From Daedaleopsis sinensis (lineage: Eukaryota > Basidiomycota > Agaricomycetes > Polyporales > Polyporaceae), in contig CM066303.1 of NCBI GenBank assembly GCA_033807695.1, forward strand, positions 3,038,001-3,102,000: a DNA stretch of 64,000 bases, written 5' to 3'. The translations under genes and the position numbers were made by a program. Shown piece by piece: positions 11,401 through 22,528 of the stretch (positions within the stretch are counted from its first letter, which is position 1; each line of letters opens with the position of its first letter). The notes beneath the pieces were generated by a model. The model made no database searches. It was given only the letters and a program-made list of their open reading frames with translations, and had not been told where the DNA came from.

Positions 11401-12445
11401 TCAGAGCAGCGAGAATAAAGGGAGGGAGGGCCTTGTAGAACGCCTGCTTCGATTGATCTGTTTACGCAGCCCGTAAGCATGTCATCCCACAATGCACGAC
11501 TCGGCTTACCGATCTTGACGAGGGGAGTTCCACTAGCGCTGCCCGCATACTTGCGGGCGAGCCATTCACCCAAATGCTTGCTCCATGCTCGCTGCTTCAT
11601 GCCATCCAGTCGTTCGAGCTCGCGGTTCAGCTTCCCAAGTAAAGCCAAACGTCGGTTATCTACCTCGCGGTCGTTAAGCGGGGTGAGCTTCTCTTCGACG
11701 TAGCGACGTTGCTCGGAGAGCCACCCGTAAAGTCCGGCGAAATTGCCCTCCTTAGGCTCAGGAATAGGATCGGTCAACGACTGTGGGTTGGTCCTGAACG
11801 TTAAGACTATGTCCTTGGGGACGCCATTGCAGAAATGATCTATATTCTTCATCAGGTCCGAGATGACTATCTGCCGAATTCTAACGGCACTGGCGAACTG
11901 AGACGAGGATGAGGAGTTCGATGTCGTTGCAGGAGGCTTTAGGCAAACTCAGCGACGATGGACTGATGCGAATGCAGGAAGGGTACGCACGGGGGGATCG
12001 GGGAGAATCTCAGTGTCCTGAGGTCGGACGGCACCTTCGGCGACCGCATTCTTCATCTATTTCCTGCTTTGAGCCGCATGAAATCGTATCGGGAGGATAG
12101 ACTCACTCCTGCTGAAGCTCCCCGGTCTTGGGCATGCACGAGCACCTCTGAGTCTCGCCGACGCACTGGAAGTGTTGCGGATCCCTGCCGCGAGACTGGG
12201 TTTGCAGCGGCGGTAAGGAGAATCCGACTAGATGTTGCACGCTGGACATCCGCCCTGTATGCCTCTTGCTCGAGATGTCTCCTCACAGTCGTCGACGCAA
12301 GAAGCCTGCCGACGACCTCTACATCGCCTTGGAAATGCACATGTTCGCGACAACGGGTGCAAGTGCAAACAAGCTTCTTAGGGCGGCTGGCAGATTCAGA
12401 CCCTTCAAGAAGAGTCGCTGGAGGAGGTTGCGAAGGGGCGTCCAT
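8403..12445 (-). CDS. Tnp2-family CACTA transposase
   Basis: Seven exons (12445-12107, 12056-11991, 11936-11510, 11457-9926, 9871-9283, 9227-8458, 8417-8403) join in frame to 1,245 residues. From knowledge of the Tnp2 (CACTA/EnSpm) family it should be a DDE-type nuclear recombinase that binds and cuts the element ends. Residues about 20-60 have a CTCTRC motif and a TTVRRHL motif typical of the N-terminus. A CCPAC cysteine knuckle lies near residue 370. The transposase core spans about 480-700, with DWFNPYGNK, IIPGPGEPE, CDIPALRKAGGFAGH and VDAMHNLFLGE. A later conserved block includes KLKADQW and WWAFPFERYNGLL. The Asp of DWFNPYG and of CDIPA are candidate catalytic positions, not tested here. 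No frameshift or stop was found, so it may be functional. The last exon codes only NTQD and is the least certain part. Confidence 0.88.
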
Positions 12446-12605
12446 GACAGAGTAGATGGAGGCAAGGGGCGGTGAAGTCGACGACTTGAGGCAGGCTGTA
12501 CGTAGGCTGTACGTCCCTCAGCGTTGTGGGAAATCGATGGTCAGATCGCAAGATGATAGGGTGAGTATGTACATAACCTGGTAATACAATAAGACGACAA
12601 CCCGT

Positions 12606-15039
12606 CTATTCAGATGCCCAATCCCAGACAGGGTGATCCGACAATGTCCGAGCAGGGGGAACCGACGACACTAGTGGCGCAACGGTACGGGAATGGGATC
12701 GTTGTGATGTGAGCTTCGTCACCAGTCCGCCCAACACCGCTAACAACAGGACGGCCCAGAGTAACAGGTGGGGTCGACGTGTTCCCATCGCCCGAAGCCG
12801 CCCGAATACACGGTCTTGAAATGCTTGAGCATAAACGCGCAATTCGTAGTGTTCGACATGGACTGCGGAAGCCTAGAGATTCACGCTCAGTGCACTCAAG
12901 GCGACTAATAGACACAATGTATTAGCATACCTGACTTGTACGCAACCGGTCTTTGCGCGCATTGACCGTGTCCTTGCTTTCCGAGGATGTATATCCATCC
13001 CGCCTAGCACTCTCTGTTGAGCTCCGTATAGCACCCTCACAAGCCGCGCTCCTGGTCGCGATGTTCTCCGCAGCACTGTGGTACGCTGAGCTAGCGGCGC
13101 TCTCATTATCCCAGACGTCATCTTCTGGGACCTCACCATCGAATATATCAGCCGCGACGCTCGCGTGTTCCGCGACATCGCCATTCGTGGACACGACGCT
13201 AAGGTACGCGCCGCCGTCAGCGCTGTCGCCTGTGAGGATATCAACGTCGGGGCTGCCAGCGCGGTCACCTGCGAGGGTGTTGTCGTTGGGGCCAGCAGTG
13301 CTGTCGCCTGCGAAAATGTTCTCGTCGTGGCTGTCGGGGCTGCCAGCGCGGTCGCCTGCGAGGGTGTTGTCGTTGGGGCCAGCAGTGCTGTCGTCTGCGA
13401 GGATATCACTGTCGGGGCTGCCAGTGCTGTCGCCTGCGAAGATGTTGTCGTCGGGCCTGCCAGCGATGTCGCCTACGAGGGGACTATCGTCGGAGCGGCC
13501 AGGACAGTGGCCTGCAACGATACTGCCGTGAGTAGTTTCATCGACGGTGTCGGTGGCTACCCTGACGTCGGCGACACGACTGGCAATGGCATGGTCTGGA
13601 GTGACGACTTCCACGAGGTCGTCGTTATGAGGATTGTTCCCGAAGTCGCGCGCAACTCCAATGACACGTCCAGCCACACCGTCTTGAGAGCTTTCATCCA
13701 CGAGAAGCGAATTTCCACTGCTCCACTGCAGTTCTTCTCCGCTGCCCGACCCAGTATCCGCGACCGAACCGGCCAGGGATGCGGAAACCAGGTCGCTGTT
13801 CCCGTCGGTGCTCGGGGTATCCGGAGTCTGCGTGAGGGTTGAGAGATGGGATGTGAATCGTGAGAGAGAGCACATACCGTTTCACGCGAGCGGAACTGGC
13901 TGATCCGGCACGAACTTCCAGATTCGTGGTGATGTTCCAGAGATACCACGGGGTAGCCAAACTCCTGGGCGAGGGAAGATACATGGGAACCTACGATGCA
14001 TGATGTTTGAGAGCGCGCTATCGATACTAAGAGGAACGGTACTCACCCATGATTTCACCGGAGTTCTCCTGAGCTTGTACTAACTCGTGCAAGCCGACTC
14101 GGGTTTCGTTCAAGACGTCCCAAATACTCTGCTCGCTCTGCTCCATTTCGGCAAGTCGTGCGGATAAAGATTGAGCTGCAGCTTGAGTTGGAGCGAGCTG
14201 GTCGCCAAGTTGGTGAAGTTCCAGTTTATTCGCTTTCCACTGAGACTGAAGCACAGCAACGTCTTGCTGCGTCTTCACTAACATCTTTTGCATACGATCG
14301 AGACGGAGAAAGCAGTCGGCCGTCATCTCCTCCACTCCTTTACGCTCCTTCTTGAGACTACCTAACGTCGCAGTTGTGCGTGCAAGCTCGTGGTCAGAGA
14401 CACATACAACATGTCGTGAAGAGGGGCAGAAAATGGCGACATACCTTCAACTTGAACATGCGAGGTTCTTAGAGCCTGAACGAAGTCCTCCAGGGTATCG
14501 CGTAGCAACTTGCACTCGTCCTCAATTCTCGTCATGCGATGATCGTAGGTCTTCTATGATAGAGTCGACCGTTATGAATGCGGATTGAATGGCCACATAC
14601 TGCACGTACCTCGACACGTTGTTGGTCTAACAGCGCCTTAAACATTGTCCCGTTCGCAGATTCGGCAAGCTCCAACTTCCGTAGTGCCCCCGCGAGCTCA
14701 TTCTCCAACATCAACCTCTCCTCCCCGTCGAGATCCCCATGCCTAGGTAGTGGTTTGATTGATGAGAAAACAAAACAAGCGCAAGCGTGCTTACCGCAAC
14801 TTTCTGAACGTCTGTCGCGAGAGTACCATGGTGGTGGGAGCAGCGTGTGAGAACGAGTCTTCAGTGATATTGCTATACGCATCTTGTGCAGCCGAGCAAG
14901 GGGTCGAGATGGTCTGAGGAAGGACCCCAGGCGGGGGAGACATATCAGTGGCCATGGCAAGACGTGTGGTGGAGGTCAGAACTGACGAAGACAGCAGCTA
15001 ACGTCGTGCTTTGAACTTACGAAGGCGAAAGGCAGTCAT
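12606..15039 (-). CDS. Coiled-coil protein with Asp-rich repeats and C-terminal membrane anchor
   Basis: Eight exons (15039-15021, 14981-14795, 14742-14610, 14553-14445, 14361-14047, 13990-13878, 13827-12931, 12872-12606) give 679 residues. Residues about 65-275 are heptad-like and Glu/Leu/Gln rich (for example LENELAGALRKLELAESANG), a likely coiled coil. Residues about 290-590 are acidic low complexity, including two nearly perfect 29-residue repeats with GPNDNTLAGDRAGSPD, caused by an 87-bp tandem duplication at 13255-13429. One hydrophobic helix, LLLWAVLLLAVLGGLVTKL, starts about residue 625 and is followed by a short Ser-rich tail, so it looks tail-anchored with the coiled coil in the cytoplasm or nucleoplasm. 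The stop is 161 bp upstream of the transposase ATG on the same strand. Start could instead be the in-frame Met at about residue 16. Function unknown; the fold suggests a structural or tethering role. Confidence 0.72.
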
Positions 15040-15316
15040 GGCGACAAGAAAGGCCTTTGGTCGATATTCAAGCCGCAGTGGGAAGGGCGTCTATCTGGCC
15101 ACGCTCAACACGGTCACATGATTGACACGCTCAGGTCAAGGCTTAGAAGTTAGCTTAAGAATTCAGTCAACTTATTGTCGAGTAAGTCTGCGTAGTAGAA
15201 CTCTCGCTAGTATATACTCATAGTAGAAGTGCATTACACCGGGCTACTATACATATCGTTACTGGCAGGATAGCAGGCCAAAAATCTGAAGTATGCGCGG
15301 ACGGATTATATACGCT

Positions 15317-16555
15317 CTAAGTATCATTAGCGAGCAGCCAAAAGACACGGCTACTATCACACTCACTTTGCTTGCGACGTTTGTCATACCAATCCGGAGC
15401 GAGCCACGACGGGAGTCGTGTCGTTTCAGTCAGAGTTAGTCTACGTCCGTCGTCGCGGACGAATCCGACATGTACGCGCTTCCAATGCAGCTGGCCACCG
15501 GCATTCGATGTCCACAGCCAAATCTTAACCTTCCCTGGAGATCTATGTAGAAATAGATCTCCATCCTGCAGCTCTGCCCGCGCAGAGAGATCAAGCGGCT
15601 GAGAGAGTGGCCTATCTGACGTCATCTCCCACCAGAAGGTCTTGACTGCACCGGACGTGCGTTTCTCTCGCTCCATCGTCAGGACAGGCTGTCGATAGTA
15701 TTAAGCTGACAGTTAGGCTGCAAGATGAGAGGAGCGTACCTCGAGGATTGAGTTGGCCCGAGTCAGGAGCGCCCTATCGAACCTCGACGTGCTCGGAGTA
15801 GATTCACGAGTGGGAGAAGGAGTGCCCGATGATGTGTCCAGGTCAGTGAGAGGAGACTCGGAACGGTCACGATGTACCGATTCGGAGCGGTGTACGGTGG
15901 TTGCAGCGGGACGCGAAGGACCAGCCTCCGGAGAGACGACACGGACTCGCCGAGTGAGGGGAGCGTCGGGTGATGTAGCACGGCGTGTATCATCTGCGTT
16001 GGGAATGGACGGCGTACCCGGTAGGAAGGGCACAGGCTCAACCCGGAGAACGGAAAGAGGACGTGGCTTTGGCACCGACGGTCCAGAGGTGTCGTATCGT
16101 GGCAGTATCCTCCTGCCGGGAGAGCCACCCCGCCCGGTGACCATATGTTCAACTCGGACGGAATCCTCGTCATGCGACTTCAGGGTTCCGGATGATTGCT
16201 TGACTTCACCAGAGCCTCTAAGTACGCAGAGAAGTAGTCAGCACAAGCCACACCAACAAGAGTGATAGACGACATACCGAGGAACATCTGTGAAATCCCT
16301 TAGCAGAGTCGGTGTCACGGTAGTATCTTGACGTGGAGGCGAGGGTGCAGGGAAAACCAAGGTGGTGCCTTGATCGGGCTTCGCAATCGCCTGGGCAATA
16401 TAAGTCGATGGCGCGGTATACGTGCGACGGATGAAGGCAGGAGGAGTGCGCCTGTGCGAGCGACAGAACAGGAGCAGAATACTTGATGCCAGCATCAAGA
16501 CGAGAGATATCGCGACCGCCAGTGCCATTGGAGAGGCTGCCATGGTGGAGGTCAT
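15317..16555 (-). CDS. Single-pass membrane protein, Trp-rich module paralogue A
   Basis: Exons 16555-16278, 16217-15740 and 15688-15317 give 375 residues. A hydrophobic segment MALAVAISLVLMLASSILLL (about residues 10-30), followed by Arg-rich CRSHRRTP, reads as a signal anchor. The middle (about 60-250) is Pro/Ser/Thr/Arg-rich and probably disordered. The last 120 residues form a compact module: GDLFLHRSP, IWLWTS, RDDGRRLTLTE and LPSWLAPDWY. The protein at 17131-18571 has the same layout, the same RDF-x4-PR exon-1 end with a codon split after CG, and clear similarity in this module (GDLYYHRTP, FWLWAR, REDGRYLIITR, YPSWVLADAY). I do not recognise the module as a named domain. By positive-inside reasoning the module faces the cytosol or nucleoplasm. 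Confidence 0.7.
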
Positions 16556-17130
16556 AGGTTGAGCAGTGATGTGGCGCGGTCCGTCGCTATGAGCCTACAC
16601 CAAGTGAAAGGTGATTGAGTTGGGGACAACGAAGCCATAGCATCACCGAGCGCGAAGGAGTATACAGTAAAGCCATTGTTTCTGTGAAAATCGTAGGAGC
16701 GCTTGTATTTCTCCCGAGTTCCCACACTCCGGAGCGCTTCCAAGCGCCTCTCGCGCCCTCCCGGAGTTCGTCTAAGCGCTTCGAAGCGTTCTGGAGCGCT
16801 TCGAAGAGCTTTCTCTGCCTGCATCGTGATGGGACTTCGGAGGGAGGAGTATCTCGCATTAAGTTTTAACTACGGTACATAACAGAGAGCTACCGCCGAA
16901 GCGTGCCATAACGGAGACAGGAGGAAACCACGGAGTCAAGCATAACGGTGTGAGGCGAGAAAGGACAGGTACAAGTGTCAGACGCACGGACCCTGAGGCG
17001 CGATGAAATCAGAGGAGAGATGATGAGAGACGACGAGGAGGGAAAGGAGTGGGTTGGCAGAGCAATTAAGGAGATTGGAAGGCAGAATCAACGTCTGGAT
17101 CGTCGCGGTGTATCGTACCTCAATCAGACA
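16556..17130. promoter_or_regulatory. Intergenic region with GCGCTTCGAAGCG palindromes
   Basis: 575 bp between the start of paralogue A and the stop of paralogue B. At 16735-16812 four related palindromic motifs occur close together: GAGCGCTTCCAAGCGCC, TAAGCGCTTCGAAGCGTT, GGAGCGCTTCGAAGAGC and a shorter GGAGCGC. They sit about 180-260 bp upstream of the paralogue A start and could be regulatory-protein sites. No ORF is supportable here. Confidence 0.35.
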
Positions 17131-18571
17131 CTACGAGTCAAGCAAGGTCAGCGGGGGTAATGCAACGTGAACATCGCAGCACGTACTACTGTCTTTGAGG
17201 TGGCGCTTGTAGGCGTCCGCGAGCACCCATGACGGGTACTTGTCGTTGCGCGTGATGATCAGATATCTCCCGTCCTCGCGTTGGTATCCGCATACAACCG
17301 GCAACCAGACGGCCTCGCCAGCCTCACGCGCCCAGAGCCAGAACTGGTAATGCAGGGGGGTGCGGTGATAGTACAGGTCCCCATACAACAAGCGATCTTC
17401 ACCGGAGACACGGGTAAGATCAGGAGGGTGATCGAGGAGCGCGTCACTCAGCACGTCGGCTTGATACCAGTACGTTATCGTTGTAGATCTCTTGGACGTG
17501 ATGCTGCGATAAGTCTTGCGTATGGCAACGCCATCCTAAGGACATTGATTAACATGAGGTGTCCTTGAGCACTGGTGTGCGAACATGGTCGCTTACCTCA
17601 GTGTACGCGACGGGAGGAGAGACCAAGCGCGACGGCGTAGACTTCGGCGAGGGACTAGGGTAGTCTTGTACCGGGGTCCGGAAACGAGAAACAGAAGAGA
17701 CGGGAGTGGTGGCCATTTTGTCGAAGAACGGATTCTCGTCGTCGAAGTCGCCTTTCTTGATCGTAACAGTGCTCCGGGTGCTGCGCGTGGAGGACGTGGT
17801 GGTAGACGCGACAGAATCCCGATGAACAGGGGTACGGAGGAAAGGGTCGCCAGAAGGATTCCAGCTGGAGGAGGATGCGACGGTGGAGGAGGGTTCGGTC
17901 GAGGACGCGAATGAGGGAGCTGCCTCCCGGAAAGCCCATAGATCCGGGTAAGAGGGGTCGGCGGGGCGCAGAGGGGCTTTGCCCTTCCCAGCAGGGTCGT
18001 AGGCGTTGGGTCCGTCGCGGCCGCGACGAGCGGATGACTTGTCCTCGGGGTTCCTTGACGAAGTCGCGCCACTGCTAGCGACCTTCTCCACTGCCGAAAT
18101 GTTGGAGGATGCGACAGTCGACAAAGACGGCTGCGCGGCGATGACGACGGGCACGCCAGACCGGGTGCGAGAGCGAGAGCGAGAGCGAGGCCGTGTTACC
18201 AGCCGGGTGAAGGTCTGAACGTTGGGCGGGTCGTTGGATGGAGCTCTGATCCCATGAAGAGGACGCCTGCGAGCCTCGAGTGAGCCTTGAGACTACAATA
18301 GAAGTACGCATACGACTTACCGAGGCTCTTGAGCAAAATCCCGGTCGATCGTCGGCTGGTTCTTCGGACCTGCGACGATAACTGCGTTCGTGACTGCAGC
18401 CCCGGTGGCCGGTGGCGGTAGTGCCACGCGCGGTGGCTCAACCTCCCGGCCAGCGGGATCTGGTTGAGGTTGAACGGGCTGCGGAAGAGGGAGCTGAGCA
18501 GGGCGTCGAACGAGCCAGATGATGACGATGGTGTAGACGAGCGCGGCGATTGCGGCGATCTGCGCATCCAT
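17131..18571 (-). CDS. Single-pass membrane protein, Trp-rich module paralogue B
   Basis: Paralogue of 15317-16555. Exon 1 starts at 18571 with MDAQIAAIAALVYTIVIIWL, a signal-anchor helix, then a Pro-rich stretch ending DRDFAQEPR at a GTAAGT donor. A large exon within about 18275-17580 carries an SR-like RSRSRSRTRS segment and a Ser/Pro/Thr-rich disordered region containing FDDENPFFDKM. The last exon (about 17539-17131) has the conserved module with YYHRTP, FWLWAREAGE, REDGRYLIITR and YPSWVLADAY and ends VALPPLTLLDS. The exon 1-2 junction is unresolved: the CG-split codon leads naturally into RLTRGSQ, but that frame differs from the one used later, so there is either an extra intron or a frameshift near 18200-18280. 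No enzymatic motif is visible; an adaptor or receptor role is only a guess. Confidence 0.6.
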
Positions 18572-18946
18572 GTTTGAAAAGAGAAAAGTTGATGACCCAT
18601 CTCGCCCTCTGGTCGGGATATTTGAGGAGTCCAATTGAACAAAGACCTTTATCACTTTAGGTGCTTCAATATGGTTTGTTGTGAAATATGGAGCAGTGCA
18701 TGCGAGTCGTTTCGAGATACGTTTGTTGTGACATGTCGGCTGAATCAAAGTGACTGGAAGGAAGGAAGAGTGGTTGGCGCGCGCTGGACCCGTTAACGTT
18801 GAGTCCTCCTTAACGCCCAAAAATATTCGAAGGTGCTCTTGCCTGAAGTACGATGACAATGCAATGACTAGTACTCGGATGGAGACTCGGATGGAGAACA
18901 AGCTAAGCATACTGTACAACTTAGACACGATACTACTGCGCATGTT
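18572..18946. other. Intergenic, nothing recognised
   Basis: 375 bp between the start of paralogue B and the stop of the next gene. It is AT-richer than its surroundings and contains no supportable ORF; it is probably the promoter of paralogue B plus a terminator region. Confidence 0.4.
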
Positions 18947-20248
18947 CTAGTCCACGCGCGGCTCAATCCCGTTAGCACCTCTACCAATCCTAACCTTCTC
19001 CTGACGAAGACGCTGGACGCTACGTTCGATGCTTGCGACCTGTATTTCCAGCGGGCTCTCGGTATCTTCGTGGTCTCCGGCTGCACCGAGGCGCTCGCGC
19101 AACTCGGAGAGGTCGGATTCTACCGCGTGAAGGGAGTGCGTCGTCGCGGCCACATAGGCCATAGCAGTGTCTCGATATCTCCGCACACTGCGTAAGACGG
19201 ACAGGCGATGGTTCAAGTCGCGCAGTTGCTCCCTGTTGCCACCCAAGATTGTCCACAACGTCCACAGTAGTTCCTCTTGCGCGGTGGCGGTCATGATCGC
19301 TTGCTCCATACACAGCGCGTGGACCGATAACAAACACTCTTCAAGACGGTCAAGGCTGACCGACGTCGCCGCAGCCTGTACCAGAATCCCAGTGACTTGA
19401 GCGGCGAACCCGTTCATGGAAGACCAGAACGAGAGCGCGAGGGTCGAGCGAATGTCATCTGACTTAGCCGGCGCGAGCGTCCGTAATGCGAAGTCGTTGT
19501 ACAACAGGACGCTTAGGTTTGCACTTGTTAGTAGATGCTCGCGGGGCCGCGGACGTGTTGAACTCACTCGTCTAGTGTGCCATAGATCTTTGAAGACAAA
19601 GCGTTGAGGCCGCGAGCCGCACCCTTCGCATCCACGACGAAGTCCGTGAGAGCTTGAGCAAGCTCTTCCTTCACAGTGAGCGTGCTGGCCCTGACAAGGA
19701 CAATGAGGTCCTGTACGGCTAGTTCGGCGTGCTTGAGGTTCGCGGAGAGGTCGGTTCCGGTGTTAGAGAAGCCCAAAAACTCGTCGAGAGCGCGATGCTG
19801 GACTGTTATGAGACTGGGAAAGTCGGCGCGTTCAAGCGGGACGGCGACCGCATTGCTAGATATCTTGTGCCCGGGAGGCGTGCTCGCGCATGAAGACATG
19901 ACCCGGGAGGCGATAGGGATCTTGCAGGGGTCGAACAGGTTGGCACTACCTAGTGCGTAATCCAGTGTGGAAGAGAAGGTGAATAGAGCGAAGGAGATGA
20001 TCGCGAGGAGGGCGAGGAGCAGAGATACGGGCTTCTTGAGGATGAGAAGGGCATCGCCGAGTGTGTCCCCTACATGCCAGGTCACGGACCACACCACTGA
20101 GGATATTTTGGTGGTCCAACGGTCAGCGGCTTGGCGACCATGAGCCGAACAACTGCAAGGGTGAGACTGTCGACGCTCAGAATGTGGACTACGACACGGC
20201 GGAGGGAGGTGGGCGACTTACCTCAACGACGGCTGGGATGTCAGGCAT
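18947..20248 (-). CDS. Single-pass membrane protein with lumenal/cytosolic helical regions
   Basis: Exons 20248-20222, 20166-19568 and 19511-18947 give 396 residues starting MPDIPAVVE. One strong hydrophobic segment, VSLLLALLAIISFALFTF, lies at about residues 55-75. After it come a cysteine-containing loop (about 88-106) and then almost continuous amphipathic helix to the C-terminus, with Leu/Glu/Arg-rich stretches such as LRDLNHRLSVLRSVRRYRDT and ESDLSELRERLG that look like coiled coils. The layout resembles fungal membrane-tethered coiled-coil proteins of unknown function; no named domain was recognised. The intron-1 acceptor at 20167 was chosen because the alternative near 20100 puts a stop in frame. 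It lies between paralogue B and the divergent pair 20472-22450 inside the transposon. Confidence 0.66.
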
Positions 20249-20471
20249 GGTATAAGATGTGGTGGGAGCACGGGCTCCGCAGTGAAGCCGTCTCTTTAAA
20301 TCCTGGCCATGACGATCATCACGCTAGAAATTGACACAAACGGAGAATGTTGCAATGATGAGAAACGCTGCATCCTGACATAGACTGGGTAAAGGGGGAC
20401 TCTGCATATACATTGAAAGCAACGGGCCATTGGCGTGTGACGATTATATCTAACCTACAAGCATTCTGGTG

Positions 20472-21184
20472 CTACGTGTCGTCATCGGAAGTGGGATCGG
20501 TTTGCACAGCAGCAGTAGAAGTGGCCGGTCCGAATGTAACATGGCCTGTGCTGAGATGTGGGTATATTTTTGTGCGAGGCAGATCGTACTCACCTGGAGC
20601 CGTGCGCGAGAAGAAATGCTGGTCGAGGACAAACGCCAAGTGATCTCCGAGCTCGCGCCTGCGTGAAACCAGGTACATCTTGCATTCATGGAGAAGTCGA
20701 CCGCAGTCAGCCCAGTCGACCGCGCAATCAAATTCAAGAGTGATTCTTGATGCGCAAGTGGAGGAGTGTGGACCAAATACCGAAATCTCGACCGTGCGAT
20801 GCTCCTGAATGGGTGTTGGGTGAAGAACAGTATGCTCGATGCCTGAACTCACCTCATTGGAGGAATTCACCACAATGTGATCATCGACGACGGCAGATAG
20901 CAGACAAAGTCCGTCGCTAGATCTACAGGCGACTATACCATCTAAAGCACGAGTCATCACTGACAGTGAGGATAGATGAGACGAGGGATCGTACAGGTAT
21001 GCCTCTTGAGTTCTGCGATCACTACACGAGCCCGAACGGCAACATGACGATACGACCCATCCGGGCGACAGTCAGTGAACGCAACACTGTGCTCCTCGGT
21101 CGCAAGAAGAATATCCGGTTCGTCACTGTGCTAGTGTGAGTGCAACGCAACACGATCGGCAGTGACGAAAGGTGCTCACGACAT
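20472..21184 (-). CDS. Small beta-rich protein, 5' end unresolved
   Basis: The 3' part is well supported. Exons ending NSSNE at a GTGAGT donor, then EHRTVEISVFGPHSS to TAPG, and a final exon GHVTFGPATSTAAV ending DPTSDDDT with TAG at 20472-20474. Upstream, two minus-strand frames compete between 20950 and 21140. The better one reads DEPDILLATEEHSVAFTDCR then RHVAVRARVVIAELKRH, which needs a 35-bp intron to join. The true start was not found; an ATG at 21184 precedes a GTGAGC donor but does not lead into the right frame. About 170-190 residues in total. Alternating hydrophobic residues suggest a small beta fold. It is divergently placed to 21663-22450, which has a loosely similar stretch (see findings). 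Function unknown. Confidence 0.5.
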
Positions 21185-21662
21185 TGCCTTGGCTAGGATA
21201 TGTGGGGAAGGGTGGACAAGTAACGAGACGGCAGGACAACGAGAACATGAAGGCCTTTGTGTGCAGTCAGGATAAAGGAACGATAGAAGATCATCGGAAG
21301 CCACCAAGACTGGGAGGAGGACGGCGACGACGACAAAGGAACGTTGGAGGAGAAGGCGGCTGTTTGCGAGAGCGTGAGACCTGAGGCCTGAGGCCTGAAT
21401 CCCGGCCCGACTTCCGCATCAATGTCCAAATGTTCAACGTTTGGTTATGGTTATTCTCTGGCCGATTTTCCTCCCCTACGATACTTAGGAATCTTGCACA
21501 TATGTTTGTTTCTGTACGCTCCCTTCAAGGCTAGAATAAACGTATACGGGCAATGAACTTCTAGTCGTGTATACCAAGACCTTGTTGCGGCCCATCTTAT
21601 AAAAGCATCGACGGTGGCCAGAAGGTCTGTGTACTTTCTTACTTCCACACGTAGCTGCCTCG

Positions 21663-22450
21663 ATGGAGTGGTCAATCTGGTATGTCAGCAGCAGCAGTAG
21701 TCGTCTCACACACTGACACTTATATGTTGTTTGTCAGCTATGGTCTCGACGGCGTTGATGTTTACGCTTGGGGACGATCTATCCACGACCTATATGACAC
21801 TCAACGAGCACGGATATCGTTGATTACCTGTCAGGGCGCAGGTACGACCAGGCTGACTACATCTAGTGTGCTTGTATGCTCACGATGGCTGTCAGCGTTG
21901 CTCTGCGTCTCTCCGTCACCCGAGGACGAGGTCACTGCATTCGACCTTGGTAGCTTGGAGAAGTATTCGAGTGTCAGATATCCGGTATGTGCCTCTAGTG
22001 CTCGTACTGGAATGTGAACCGTGACACCTCCGATAATAGACCACGTTGTCCGTGACCTATTGCACCCCTGGGACCGGCCTGAAGCTCACTTTCCCTGATT
22101 CCGCTGCGGTGCAAACCTTCCGTCGATACGCCAGTCGCTGGGTTCCTATGGCCGACATCACCGACCTCCGCCCTCCTTACGATCGCTTGTGTGATCTTCT
22201 GCGCGAAGTTCCGAAAGGAAGCAACGCCGTGGCCGTCACAGAGCCTTCGGCTTCCCCGGTACCCTCGGCACGCGACGGTGAGACCAGCGGCGCCGTACGC
22301 GTGGAGAGCGCGTCCCTCGATTCAGATCTGGACAGCGATTGGTCTGAGGACAGCGACGTCAGCGAGGCATGGTTCAGTGACGACGACCTGTTCTTGAACG
22401 CTGTAGAAACCTCAGATTGTGTTGTGTTCCCCATTGATGTTGATCTCTAG
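21663..22450 (+). CDS. Hypothetical protein with acidic tail
   Basis: Exons 21663-21679, 21738-21984 and 22040-22450 give 224 residues starting MEWSICYGLDGVDVYAWGRS. Residues 1-125 alternate hydrophobic and polar positions (a beta-rich fold, possibly PH-like), including SLEKYSSVRYP and GTGLKLTFPDSAAVQTFRRY. The C-terminal 70 residues are low complexity and acidic: DSDLDSDWSEDSDVSEAW. There is no membrane segment and no catalytic motif. The 29-bp GTACGA...TAG stretch inside exon 2 (21842-21870) is in frame and is treated as coding. The preceding 480 bp to the divergent neighbour is probably a shared promoter. Together with that neighbour it is one of the few cargo genes without a membrane anchor. 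Confidence 0.62.
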
Positions 22451-22528
22451 CATATGTTTAGCGCGGATTTGGCCGTAGCCAGCGAAGTTGTACATGATAG
22501 TAATACATGATTCTATACAGGCGGAAAG

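Noticed and set aside
13165..13842. Plus-strand ORF of 225 codons rich in Val/Ala/Cys
   Set aside because: It is antisense to the Asp-rich repeat exon of the coiled-coil gene, which has consistent introns and a membrane helix on the minus strand.
20999..21139. Short plus-strand ORF starting MPLEFCDHYTSPNG
   Set aside because: Overlaps the minus-strand coding frame of 20472-21184 and has no neighbouring exons.
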